From Streptomyces guryensis (GTDB lineage Bacteria > Actinomycetota > Actinomycetes > Streptomycetales > Streptomycetaceae): a stretch of DNA of 64,000 nt. The translations under genes and the position numbers were made by a program. A model generated the notes under the pieces. The model was not told the DNA's origin. It did not search any database and was given only the letters and a program-made list of their open reading frames with translations. Positions within the stretch are counted from its first letter, which is position 1. Each line of letters begins with the position of its first letter. The stretch is taken from contig NZ_JAJSBI010000016.1 of NCBI RefSeq assembly GCF_021261325.1, positions 1 through 64,000 on the forward strand, given 5' to 3'. Positions 51,156 through 59,236 of this stretch are shown here, in pieces.

Positions 51156-51632
51156 TCAGTCGGTCTCGTCGGCGGGTTCGCAGATCGGGCACGGGCCCAG
51201 CTCGCCGCTCGTCAGCAGCTTCGCGTCGACCGGTACGGCCTCCGCCTTCCCCGAGACCAGCGGGCAGTCCGCGCGATGCCACAGCGTGCCGCCGGGCACC
51301 ATCAGCAGGTCACCGCTGACCGCGAGGGGCAGGGCGGCGGCCTGCCGGGACTCGTCGGCGTCGGCGGACTCGGCGGCGACCAGGAGGCCGTACAGCTCCT
51401 CCACGCGCGCGGCGGCGAGGGCGCCCCGCCCATGGGTGAGCAGCACCGACCCGGCGATGATCAGCGCGGCGCCGGGGACCGTGCAGGAGGCGAGATAGGG
51501 CAGCTGACGCTCGGCGTAACGCTCACCGGAGATGCCGTACCAGCCGACGACGCACAGCACCGCACCGGCGGCGAGCGCGGCCCAGCCGGCCCACAGGACG
51601 GGGTGCACGGTCCGCAGTCGGCCTGTCCGCAT
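51156..51632 (-). CDS. Two-helix membrane protein with C-terminal His/Cys motif
   Basis: 158 aa. ATG at 51632 has GGGAG 6 nt upstream. Two membrane helices (VLWAGWAALAAGAVLCVVGW; YLASCTVPGAALIIAGSVLL), a helical segment, then a C-terminal region LWHRADCPLVSGK...LGPCPICEP with four possible metal ligands (His, Cys, CxxC). Family not recognised. Directly upstream of the fused transporter gene (11 nt), so it is probably an accessory or regulatory subunit of that importer. Confidence 0.75.
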   Translation of the reverse strand: MRTGRLRTVHPVLWAGWAALAAGAVLCVVGWYGISGERYAERQLPYLASCTVPGAALIIAGSVLLTHGRGALAAARVEELYGLLVAAESADADESRQAAALPLAVSGDLLMVPGGTLWHRADCPLVSGKAEAVPVDAKLLTSGELGPCPICEPADETD

Positions 51633-51767
51633 TTCTGGCTCCCACACGTCGCGTGTTGGTGCATGTGCCTGTCCATGTCAGCCAATGGCTTGCACTATGC
51701 CCTTTGGAAGCTGACCCTGAAAGCACCGGGCGCACCTTGCCCGGACCGACACCCGGTGGTGAGCCAG

Positions 51768-52343
51768 ATGGTTCTCGGGAGCGACCTCAGGCGGGGGAAG
51801 GCAACAAGGGGGCGCGGCCCAGGGGCGGCGGGACGGGGCACGGCGTTCGCGGCCGCCCTTGTTCTCATCTTCGCCCCGGTCCTCGCGGCGTGCAGTGACG
51901 GCAACGGCGGCGGCAGCGCGAGCGCACCCCCGACTCCCTCCGTGGAGAAGACGACGAGCGCGCCCGCCACCGCGCCCGCCGACCCCGCGGCGGCCAAGCA
52001 GGAGATCAGCAGGAACTGGCAGACGTTCTTCGACCCCAAGACGTCCCTTAGCCAGAAGCAGAAGGTCCTGGAGAACGGGGAGCGGATGGCTCCGGTCCTG
52101 AAGGCCTTCAGCGGGGACAAGCGCGGCGGGCAGGTGCAGGCGAAGGTCCAGAAGATCGAGTTCACCTCGCCGGCCGGGGCGACCGTGACGTACACGCTGA
52201 CCCTGAACGGTGCCACCGCCCTGCCGAACGCGTCCGGGACCTCGGTCGAGCAGAACGGCACCTGGAAGGTGTCCGTCAACACGCTGTGCGCCCTGGTCCA
52301 GCTGAGCGGCGATGCGTCGCACTCGCCCGCACCGGGCTGCTGA
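51768..52343 (+). CDS. Small lipoprotein with NTF2-like domain
   Basis: 191 aa. Signal peptide with lipobox (ALVLIFAPVLAACSDG), a Ser/Thr/Pro/Ala linker, then a domain of ~110 residues (AAAKQEISRNWQTFFDPKTS; TVTYTLTLNGATALPNASG; NGTWKVSVNTLCAL) that resembles SnoaL/NTF2-like lipoproteins of actinobacteria. Function unknown. ATG at 51768 (GTG at 51759 possible). Its 3' end overlaps the substrate-binding protein gene by 32 nt, so they are co-expressed, divergent from the transporter. Confidence 0.78.
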   Translation: MVLGSDLRRGKATRGRGPGAAGRGTAFAAALVLIFAPVLAACSDGNGGGSASAPPTPSVEKTTSAPATAPADPAAAKQEISRNWQTFFDPKTSLSQKQKVLENGERMAPVLKAFSGDKRGGQVQAKVQKIEFTSPAGATVTYTLTLNGATALPNASGTSVEQNGTWKVSVNTLCALVQLSGDASHSPAPGC

Positions 52344-53613
52344 GGGCGCGGCCGCCGCGGCGCTGCTGCTCCTGCTGGGCACGGCCTGCGGCAGCCGCCT
52401 GCCGGAGAGCGACTTCGAGCACGGCGGCCGGTCGAACGCGCCCGCGCCCAGCAGCAACGCACCCGTCCGTGTCGGCATCATCACCAGCGCCACCAGTCCG
52501 GTCGGCGGCAACGCCTTCACCGGCCCGCGCGACGGCGCCAAGGCGTACTTCGACCTGCTCAACGCGCGCGGGGGCATCGACGGGCATCCCGTCGAGGTGC
52601 GGGAGTGCGACGACGGCGGCAGCGGCGTCGGCAACAACACCTGCGTGCACCGGCTGATCGACGAGGACCAGGTGGTCGCCCTGGTCGCCACCACCGCCCT
52701 CGACTACGCGGGCGCCTCCCGCGTCTCCCACGCGCGCGTGCCCGACATCGGCGGCCAGCCCATCGGCGCCGCCTACGACACCTGGCCGCACCTCTACGGC
52801 ATCTACGGCAGCCTCGCCCCGAGGAACGGCACCCCCGGCTGGGACGGGAAGCTCTACGGCGGCACGGAGGTCTACCGCTACTTCAAGCGCGAGAAGGGCG
52901 CCCGCACGGCCGCGGTCGTCTCCTACAACCAGGCCGCGTCCGCCGCCTACGCACGCCTCGTCGAGCAGGGCCTGAAGGCCGAGGGCTACAAGGTGGTCAC
53001 CGAGCAGGTCGACTTCGCGCTGCCCAACTTCCGCGCTGCCGCGGCCGACCTGAAGGAACAGGGTGCCGACCTGGTCTTCGACGCCATCGACACCCACGGC
53101 AACGCCCAGCTGTGCAAGGCGATGGACGAGGTCGGCGCCAAGGTCATCGCCAAGGTCACCAACGTACAGAACTGGACGTCCACCGTCCCCGACGACTACA
53201 AGGACTCCCCGCGCTGCCGCAACGCCCTCTGGGCGACCGGCTCCAGCCGCAACTACGAGGACACGGGCAACGCGGCCGTACGGCGGTTCCGGGACGCCAC
53301 GCGGGGCCTGAAGACGCACTCCCAGTGGCAGGTGGAGGGCTGGGCGGCCGCCCTGTGGTTCACGGACGCGGCGAAGTCCTGTGCACGGACGGGCATCACG
53401 CGCGCGTGCGTCGACGCCTTCATGAACCGCAGCGAGGACTACACCGCCGGCGGCCTGCTGCTTCCCGTCGCGTTCGAGCGGCTGGCCGAGCCGCCGAAGG
53501 ACCGAAGGACCTGCTTGTCGGTGGCCCGCTGGCAGGACGGCAGGGGCTGGGTGTCCCAGGGAGACATGAACAGCAACTGCTTCGACGTGCCGCAGCTCTC
53601 CTACCAGCCGTAG
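52312..53613 (+). CDS. ABC substrate-binding lipoprotein (Peripla_BP_6 type)
   Basis: 433 aa. Arg-rich start and lipobox LLLLLGTACGS; mature domain begins VRVGIITSATSPVGGNAFTG and has the type I fold landmarks GAKAYFDLLNARGGIDGHPV, CVHRLIDEDQVVALVATTAL, and GADLVFDAIDTHGNAQLCKA. This is the binding-protein class that serves LivHMGF importers, which supports pairing with the divergent fused transporter. Several extra Cys suggest disulphides. ATG at 52312 lies inside the upstream lipoprotein gene. Confidence 0.9.
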   Translation: MRRTRPHRAAEGAAAAALLLLLGTACGSRLPESDFEHGGRSNAPAPSSNAPVRVGIITSATSPVGGNAFTGPRDGAKAYFDLLNARGGIDGHPVEVRECDDGGSGVGNNTCVHRLIDEDQVVALVATTALDYAGASRVSHARVPDIGGQPIGAAYDTWPHLYGIYGSLAPRNGTPGWDGKLYGGTEVYRYFKREKGARTAAVVSYNQAASAAYARLVEQGLKAEGYKVVTEQVDFALPNFRAAAADLKEQGADLVFDAIDTHGNAQLCKAMDEVGAKVIAKVTNVQNWTSTVPDDYKDSPRCRNALWATGSSRNYEDTGNAAVRRFRDATRGLKTHSQWQVEGWAAALWFTDAAKSCARTGITRACVDAFMNRSEDYTAGGLLLPVAFERLAEPPKDRRTCLSVARWQDGRGWVSQGDMNSNCFDVPQLSYQP

Positions 53614-53721
53614 TCCGGTACCGGCGTGGTGCGCCATCAGCTTGGTCCGGGTAAAGGGCAACCAAAGCGCCTGTCCGAGGGTCTAACCGAGAAGCACAGG
53701 CCGAGAAGGGATCCGTACCGC

Positions 53722-54531
53722 ATGACGACGGTGGCTCCGCAGTCCACGCCGCTGCGCGCCGACTGCATCGCCGACTCCGCGGGCGGGCTGACCTTCGACG
53801 TCCGCGCGGTGGGGGAGATGGCCGCGGCCCTGCTCGTGCTGCGCCGCCGCGACAGCCACGACGAGGTGTACCTGCCGCTGACCCCCGCCGCGGACGGCCG
53901 GCTGCGCGCCGCGCTGCCCAGCATCGTCGCCCTCCCCGAGGGCCGCTGGGACGCCTACGCGCGCGTGGACGCCGGTGAGCCGCGCCGCCTGGCGCCCGAG
54001 GTCACCGATCTGCGCTCCCTCGCCGCCCGGACGCCCAGCGGCTCCGGCGGCCACGTCGCCGTCCGCATCCCGTACGCGACCCGGCAGGGCAACCTCACCG
54101 TCCGCAGCTGGCTGCGCGCCCCGCACGCTGAGGCGGGCGAACTGCGCATCAGACAGGGCGTGTTGACGGTGCCGGGGCGGGTGTACGGCATCGGGCTCGG
54201 CCCCGACGCCCATGCCGAGCTCCGCGGCCGGCACGCGCCCGTCCCGGTGCGCCGGACCGAAGTCCTCGCCGACCGCACCGAGTTCCGCTTCAAGGTGGTG
54301 TACGGCGCCCTGGAGCCGGGCCTGTGGGATCTCTGGCTGCGGCCCGCGGGGGAGGCGGGACCGGCGGTGCGGATCGCGCGGCTGCTCGACGACGTGGCCG
54401 ACAAGAAGCCCGTGTTCACCTATCCACGCGTGCGCGTGGACGCGCCGTACGGCCCGGTGGAGGCCGGGCCCCACTACACGCGGGACAACGACCTGTCGGT
54501 GTCCGTCACCGCGGTGAGCCCACCTCTTTAG
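53722..54531 (+). CDS. Hypothetical beta-rich protein
   Basis: 269 aa. No family recognised with confidence. No signal peptide. Repeated beta-sandwich-like segments (LRADCIADSAGGLTFDVRAV; AALLVLRRRDSHDEVYLPLT; EFRFKVVYGALEPGLWDLWL) resemble the accessory beta domains attached to some Streptomyces glycosyl/glycerophosphotransferases. ATG at 53722 with AAGGGA 11 nt upstream. Stands alone between the binding-protein gene and the WYL regulator. Confidence 0.65.
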   Translation: MTTVAPQSTPLRADCIADSAGGLTFDVRAVGEMAAALLVLRRRDSHDEVYLPLTPAADGRLRAALPSIVALPEGRWDAYARVDAGEPRRLAPEVTDLRSLAARTPSGSGGHVAVRIPYATRQGNLTVRSWLRAPHAEAGELRIRQGVLTVPGRVYGIGLGPDAHAELRGRHAPVPVRRTEVLADRTEFRFKVVYGALEPGLWDLWLRPAGEAGPAVRIARLLDDVADKKPVFTYPRVRVDAPYGPVEAGPHYTRDNDLSVSVTAVSPPL

Positions 54532-54585
54532 GACAGCGGCTCTTCAGGACAGCAGCGGTCCGCAACGGCTGGCAGACTCGGACCC

Positions 54586-55629
54586 ATGTTGGAGACCTCG
54601 GCACGACTGCTGCGCCTGCTCTCGCTCCTCCAGGCCCACCGCGAATGGTCCGGCGCCGACCTTGCCGACCGTCTGGGTGTCACCCCGCGCACCGTCCGCC
54701 GGGACGTCGACCGGCTGCGCGAGCTGGGCTATCCCGTCAACGCCAGCCCCGGCACCGGCGGCGGCTACCAGCTGGGCGCGGGCGCCGAACTGCCGCCGCT
54801 GCTGCTCGACGACGACGAGGCGGTCGCGGTCGCCGTCGGACTGCGCACGGCCGCCGGGCAGGGCATCGAGGGCATCGGCGAGACCTCCGTACGGGCCCTC
54901 GCCAAGCTGGAGCAGGTGCTGCCCAGCCGGCTGCGCCGCCGCGTGGGCGCCCTGAACGCCTTCACCGTGCCGATGCTGCGCGGCCCGCAGTCCTCCGCCG
55001 TCGACCCGGCCGTCCTCACCGAACTGGCCAACCTGTGCCGGGACTCCGAACGCCTGCGTTTCGAGTACCGCGACCACGAGGGCGCCCCCACCCGCCGTAC
55101 CGTCGAACCCCACCGCCTGGTGTGCTCCGAGCGCCGCTGGTACCTGGTCGCCTGGGACCTCGACCGAGAGGACTGGCGTACGTTCCGAGTCGACCGCGTC
55201 ACGCCGAAGCCACCGCACGGCCCGCGCTTCGCGCCGCGCACCCCGCCCGCCGAGGACCTCGCCGCGTACGTCTCGAAGGGCGTCTCCACACGCGCGTACG
55301 CCTCACATGCGGTCGTCCGGCTGCTGGTACCCCTGGAGGAGGCCACGGAGCGCATCTCGCCCTCGGCGGGGCAGCTGGAGGCGGACGGCCCCGGTGCCTG
55401 CGTGCTGCGCACCGGGGCCGCGAGCCTGGACGTCATGGTGATCCACGTGATGATGACGGGCTTCGACTTCGAGGTCCTGGAGCCCGCCGAGCTCACCGAG
55501 GCGATCAGGACGGCCCGGGACCGGCTGTCCCGCGCTCTTCTCCGAGAGGCTCCTCGGGCGTCGCCGCGAACTCGGGATGGTGCAGGTCGAACGCCGGGGA
55601 CTCGGAGCGGATCTTCGGCAGGACCGTGA
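54586..55629 (+). CDS. HTH-WYL transcriptional regulator
   Basis: 347 aa. N-terminal winged helix (SGADLADRLGVTPRTVRRDV, residues ~22-41) followed by the GxPV strand; WYL domain (LRFEYRDHEGAPTRRTVEPH then RRWYLVAWDL, ~residues 155-190) and a WCX C-terminal domain. WYL proteins bind nucleic-acid or nucleotide ligands and regulate stress or defence loci; the target here is unknown. The last 125 nt overlap the convergent ctaD gene, and that overlapped tail is Arg/Gly/Ser-rich. Confidence 0.88.
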   Translation: MLETSARLLRLLSLLQAHREWSGADLADRLGVTPRTVRRDVDRLRELGYPVNASPGTGGGYQLGAGAELPPLLLDDDEAVAVAVGLRTAAGQGIEGIGETSVRALAKLEQVLPSRLRRRVGALNAFTVPMLRGPQSSAVDPAVLTELANLCRDSERLRFEYRDHEGAPTRRTVEPHRLVCSERRWYLVAWDLDREDWRTFRVDRVTPKPPHGPRFAPRTPPAEDLAAYVSKGVSTRAYASHAVVRLLVPLEEATERISPSAGQLEADGPGACVLRTGAASLDVMVIHVMMTGFDFEVLEPAELTEAIRTARDRLSRALLREAPRASPRTRDGAGRTPGTRSGSSAGP

Positions 55630-57196
55630 AGTTGTGCCGCGGCGGCGGACACGAGGTCGCCCACTCCAGGGAGCGGCCGTAGCCCCAGGGATCGTCGGTC
55701 TCGACCTTCTCGCCGTACTTGGCCGTCTTCCAGACGTTGTAGAGGAACGGCAGCGTCGACATGCCGAGCAGGAACGCGCCGATCGTCGAGACGGTGTTGA
55801 GGGCCGTGAAGCCGTCGGCCGCCAGATAGTCGGCGTACCGCCGGGGCATGCCCTCCGCGCCCAGCCAGTGCTGCACCAGGAACGTGGTGTGGAAGCCGAC
55901 GAAGAGCGTCCAGAAATGGATCTTGCCCAGCCGCTCGTCGAGCATCCTGCCGGTGAACTTGGGCCACCAGAAGTAGAAGCCGCCGAAGATCGCGAAGACG
56001 ACCGTGCCGAACACGACGTAGTGGAAGTGCGCCACGACGAAGTAGGTGTCCGAGACATGGAAGTCCAGCGGCGGCGAGGCCAGGATCACCCCGGTCAGAC
56101 CGCCGAACAGGAACGTCACCAGGAAGCCGCACGCCCACAGCATCGGCGTCTCGAAGGACAGTGAGCCCTTGATCATCGTGCCGATCCAGTTGAAGAACTT
56201 CACGCCGGTCGGCACGGCGATGAGGAACGTCATGAAGGAGAAGAACGGCAGCAGCACCGCACCGGTGACGAACATGTGGTGCGCCCACACCACCACCGAC
56301 AGCCCGGTGATCGACATCGTCGCGGCGACCAGCGTGAGATAGCCGAAGATCGGCTTGCGGCTGAAGACCGGGATGATCTCCGTGATGATGCCGAAGAACG
56401 GCAGGGCGATGATGTACACCTCGGGATGGCCGAAGAACCAGAACAGGTGCTGCCACAGCAGCGCCCCGCCGTTGGCCGAGTCGAAGACCTGCGCGCCGAA
56501 CCGCCGGTCCGCCTCCAGACACAGCAGGGCGGCCGCGAGTACCGGGAACGCCATCAGGATCAGGATCGACGTGAAGAGCGTGTTCCAGGTGAAGACCGGC
56601 ATCCGGAACATCGTCATGCCGGGGCAGCGCATCCCGATGATGGTGGTGATGAAGTTGACCGCGCCGAGGATCGTGCCGAAGCCGGCCAGCGCCAGCCCCA
56701 TGATCCACAGGTCGGGTCCGACACCGGGTGAGCGCACCGCGCTGTTGAGCGGCGCATAGGCGAACCAGCCGAAGGCGGCTGGACCGCCGGGCACGAACAA
56801 CGAGCTGAGCACGATCAGGCCGCCGAACAGGAAGAACCAGTACGACAGCATGTTCAGCCGCGGGAAGGCGACGTCGGGGGAGCCGATCTGCAGGGGCATC
56901 AGCTCGTTGGCGAAGCCCGCGAACATGGGGGTCGCGAAGAGCAGCAGCATGATCGTGCCGTGCATGGTGAACAGCTGGTTGAACTGGTTGTTGTCCATGA
57001 TCTGCAGCCCCGGCCGGGCGAGTTCGGCGCGCATCAGCAGCGCCATCACCCCGCCGGTCAGGAAGAACAGGAACGAGGTGATCAGGTAGAGGTGCCCGAT
57101 CTTCTTGTGGTCGGTGGTCGTCAGCCAGTCGACGATCACCCGGCCCTGACTGGTCGGCACGGGTCGCGCCGCCGACTGCACGGTCTGGGTCCCCAT
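55505..57196 (-). CDS. ctaD: Cytochrome c oxidase subunit I (orphan copy)
   Basis: 563 aa. Twelve-helix heme-copper oxidase subunit I: low-spin heme ligand in FTMHGTIMLLLFATP, CuB/cross-link motif WQHLFWFFGHPEVYIIALP, CuB pair WAHHMF, and VVAHFHYVVFGTVVF supplying the heme a3 and heme a histidines; K- and D-channel residues look intact. ATG at 57196 has AAGGGG upstream. No subunit II, III or qcr genes flank it, so it is a second, isolated copy that must borrow partners. Convergent overlap of 125 nt with the WYL gene. Confidence 0.93.
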   Translation of the reverse strand: MGTQTVQSAARPVPTSQGRVIVDWLTTTDHKKIGHLYLITSFLFFLTGGVMALLMRAELARPGLQIMDNNQFNQLFTMHGTIMLLLFATPMFAGFANELMPLQIGSPDVAFPRLNMLSYWFFLFGGLIVLSSLFVPGGPAAFGWFAYAPLNSAVRSPGVGPDLWIMGLALAGFGTILGAVNFITTIIGMRCPGMTMFRMPVFTWNTLFTSILILMAFPVLAAALLCLEADRRFGAQVFDSANGGALLWQHLFWFFGHPEVYIIALPFFGIITEIIPVFSRKPIFGYLTLVAATMSITGLSVVVWAHHMFVTGAVLLPFFSFMTFLIAVPTGVKFFNWIGTMIKGSLSFETPMLWACGFLVTFLFGGLTGVILASPPLDFHVSDTYFVVAHFHYVVFGTVVFAIFGGFYFWWPKFTGRMLDERLGKIHFWTLFVGFHTTFLVQHWLGAEGMPRRYADYLAADGFTALNTVSTIGAFLLGMSTLPFLYNVWKTAKYGEKVETDDPWGYGRSLEWATSCPPPRHNFTVLPKIRSESPAFDLHHPEFAATPEEPLGEERGTAGPGPS

Positions 57197-57656
57197 CGCT
57201 CGCTCGCCCCTTCGCTCGTCGCGCCCCGGGCCCTCTGAAGCCCGCGCCACGCACGCCCGCGAGCTCACGTCATGATGCGCGCGCCGTCGCGCGCTCCGAC
57301 AGGGGCGTGCGGGGGTCCTGTGCTGAAACCGAGCATTTCCTACGCGGTGTCAGCTCTCACGAACCCACTCGGATTCGGACCGGAAAGAAGTCCGGGGTCA
57401 GTTCTCACGGCACTTTCCGACGGGCTATTCGGAGAGCGGTCACGACACGCGGGAATTACGTTCGAATGACTGCGGAAGGCCTACGGAACAGGCACGGAAC
57501 CGCTCGTACGTGTGACACTCGTTACGCAGCAGTTGATGTCGCGCGGACCGAAACACCTGTCGTGATCCTGTGACAGAAGTGTGACCGGAGGGGGATACGG
57601 GCCGGGTGGGACCGCCCCGCCTTCCCTGGCCGCCGGACAGGGCCTAGCGTGGCGGC
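57197..57656. other. Intergenic region upstream of ctaD and the I78 gene
   Basis: 460 nt between divergent genes. It is AT-richer than the genes, as expected for promoters, and contains short GTGTGACAC-type symmetric strings (around 57510). I see no gene here that has coding character. Confidence 0.45.
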
Positions 57657-57872
57657 ATGGCACCGATTCCCACTCCGCAGGCGGAGCCCCAGGACAGTCC
57701 GGACGCGTATGTCGGCCTCGATGCGACCGGCGCCGAGCGGCGCGCGCGGGAGCGCGGATGGTCCACGGTGCGCTCGCTGCCGCCGGGGGCGATCATCACG
57801 ATGGAGTACCGCACGGGCCGGCTGAACTTCGAGGTGGAGGACGGCCGCGTGATGCGGGCCTGGAAGGGCTGA
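57657..57872 (+). CDS. I78-family peptidase inhibitor
   Basis: 71 aa. Short Pro/Gln leader then the compact inhibitor core GWSTVRSLPPGAIITMEY, RTGRLNFEVEDGRVMRAWKG, which matches the I78 (potato-inhibitor-I-like) signature, including the reactive-loop region before Met-Glu-Tyr. No secretion signal, so it would act inside the cell unless exported another way. Single gene closed by a strong terminator 7 nt after its stop. Confidence 0.85.
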   Translation: MAPIPTPQAEPQDSPDAYVGLDATGAERRARERGWSTVRSLPPGAIITMEYRTGRLNFEVEDGRVMRAWKG

Positions 57873-57879
57873 GATGTGA

Positions 57880-57917
57880 CGAAGGCCCCGGTTCCCGAAC
57901 GGGAACCGGGGCCTTCG
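57880..57917 (+). terminator. Terminator after the I78 inhibitor gene
   Basis: A 17-bp perfect stem: CGAAGGCCCCGGTTCCC (57880-57896), loop GAAC, mirror arm 57901-57917. No T run; its symmetry lets it also stop the convergent PAP2 gene. Confidence 0.85.
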
Positions 57918-57963
57918 CTGTGCGCGGGGTGGCTGTGCGTACCGGCCCCGCTGCCCTGTGGCC

Positions 57964-58986
57964 TCAGCCGCCCGTCAGGGGGCGGGCCGGCGTGGTCGTC
58001 GCGCCGCGCGGGACGCGGTCCGAGTGCGGCGGGCGGCGGCTGCCGGCCGGAGTGACCGGCGTGCGCTCCGAGCGGGCCGAGTGCGGGCCCGGGGCCAGGT
58101 GGACGGGCGCCCGGGCCGAGCGGGCCCCGGAGGTGACCGTCTCGCGTGCGGCGACCTCGTCCTGCGGGGCCGTACGCGGCTTGAGCAGCACCGGAGCGCC
58201 GACGGGGGCGGCCGGCACCGTGGCCCCCTTGCGGGCGCGCCAGCGGTCGCGCAGGTCGAACAGCGCGACCTCGGCCCTGGCGATCGTCGGCTCGCACCAG
58301 GGGAGGGCCAGCAGGATCAGCAGGCCGGCGGCCCAGCCGAGGAGCACGTCGCTCAGCCAGTGCGTACCGAGGTAGACCGTGGCCATCCCGACGCCCAGCG
58401 AGGTCACCGCGGAGATGGCGGACAGCCAGCGGCGGGCTCGCGGGGTGGAGGCCAGGTAGGCCAGGATTCCCCAGGTCACGACGGCGTTGGCGGTGTGGCC
58501 GCTGGGGAATATATCGCCGCCCGCGCCCATCTCGTTCGAGCCGATCACGGTCGCGTAGTGGGGGCCCAGGCGGCCCATGCCGTACTTGGCCGCGCCGACC
58601 GTGATGTTCAGCAGCAGCAGGGAGGCGCCCAGCGTCAGCAGCGGCCGCAGAGTGTGCTGCCGCCAGGAACGCCAGCCCAGCCAGGCCGCGACCATCACCG
58701 CGGTCGGGCCGCGCTGGCCGAGCACGACGTAGTAGTCCACGAACCAGTGGATGCCCTGCCACTGCTGGTAGGGCCGGAAGAACATGACCTGCCAGTCGAA
58801 GCGGACCAGCCACGACGTGGTCACGACGAGCCACACGATGGCCAGATAGAAGGCCAGGGTCCCGGTCAGCAACGCGACCCGGTGCCGGCTCATCTTCGGC
58901 ACATCGATGTTGGCCGGTCGTTCCGGCTCCCGGTCCAGCCTCGCGAACACCCGGTCCAGACGGGTGAGGTTTCGTTCGGTACGCAC
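57964..58986 (-). CDS. PAP2 family phosphatase
   Basis: 340 aa. Membrane protein of about six helices with the PAP2 triad: KYGMGRLGP, FPSGHTANAVV and LGTHWLSDVLLG (catalytic His residues in the last two). It dephosphorylates a lipid phosphate or pyrophosphate at the membrane. The last ~90 residues are a cytosol- or wall-facing Pro/Arg/Ser/Thr-rich disordered tail. The upstream gap 58987-59236 is AT-rich and likely holds its promoter. Confidence 0.9.
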   Translation of the reverse strand: MRTERNLTRLDRVFARLDREPERPANIDVPKMSRHRVALLTGTLAFYLAIVWLVVTTSWLVRFDWQVMFFRPYQQWQGIHWFVDYYVVLGQRGPTAVMVAAWLGWRSWRQHTLRPLLTLGASLLLLNITVGAAKYGMGRLGPHYATVIGSNEMGAGGDIFPSGHTANAVVTWGILAYLASTPRARRWLSAISAVTSLGVGMATVYLGTHWLSDVLLGWAAGLLILLALPWCEPTIARAEVALFDLRDRWRARKGATVPAAPVGAPVLLKPRTAPQDEVAARETVTSGARSARAPVHLAPGPHSARSERTPVTPAGSRRPPHSDRVPRGATTTPARPLTGG

Positions 58987-59236
58987 CCAATCGACGTTAC
59001 AGCGAGTGAGGTAAGTTCTCCGTCTCTTCAGCTGCTTTGTGATGACGATGTGATGTGGGATTCCTCTCAGGGTCCGGTTTACATCCGGGGAATCCGCAAT
59101 GTCCGGCGACTGCTCCCGTCAATTCCTTTGATCATTTCGGGAATCAGTTTTATGGGACTTATGAATTCGTTCACCGAATGCTGGGGTGGATTTCTCCGTA
59201 CGCTCACCGCACGCTCACCGCGCCCAGACGAGTCGA

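Noticed and set aside
48466..51498. 1010-codon open frame opposite the fused transporter
   Set aside because: The opposite strand has clear permease helices and ABC motifs; this frame shows only Arg/Gln/His/Gly-rich text.
57307..57573. Small plus-strand gene in the ctaD/I78 gap
   Set aside because: No ribosome site and no codon bias matching its neighbours; looks like chance.
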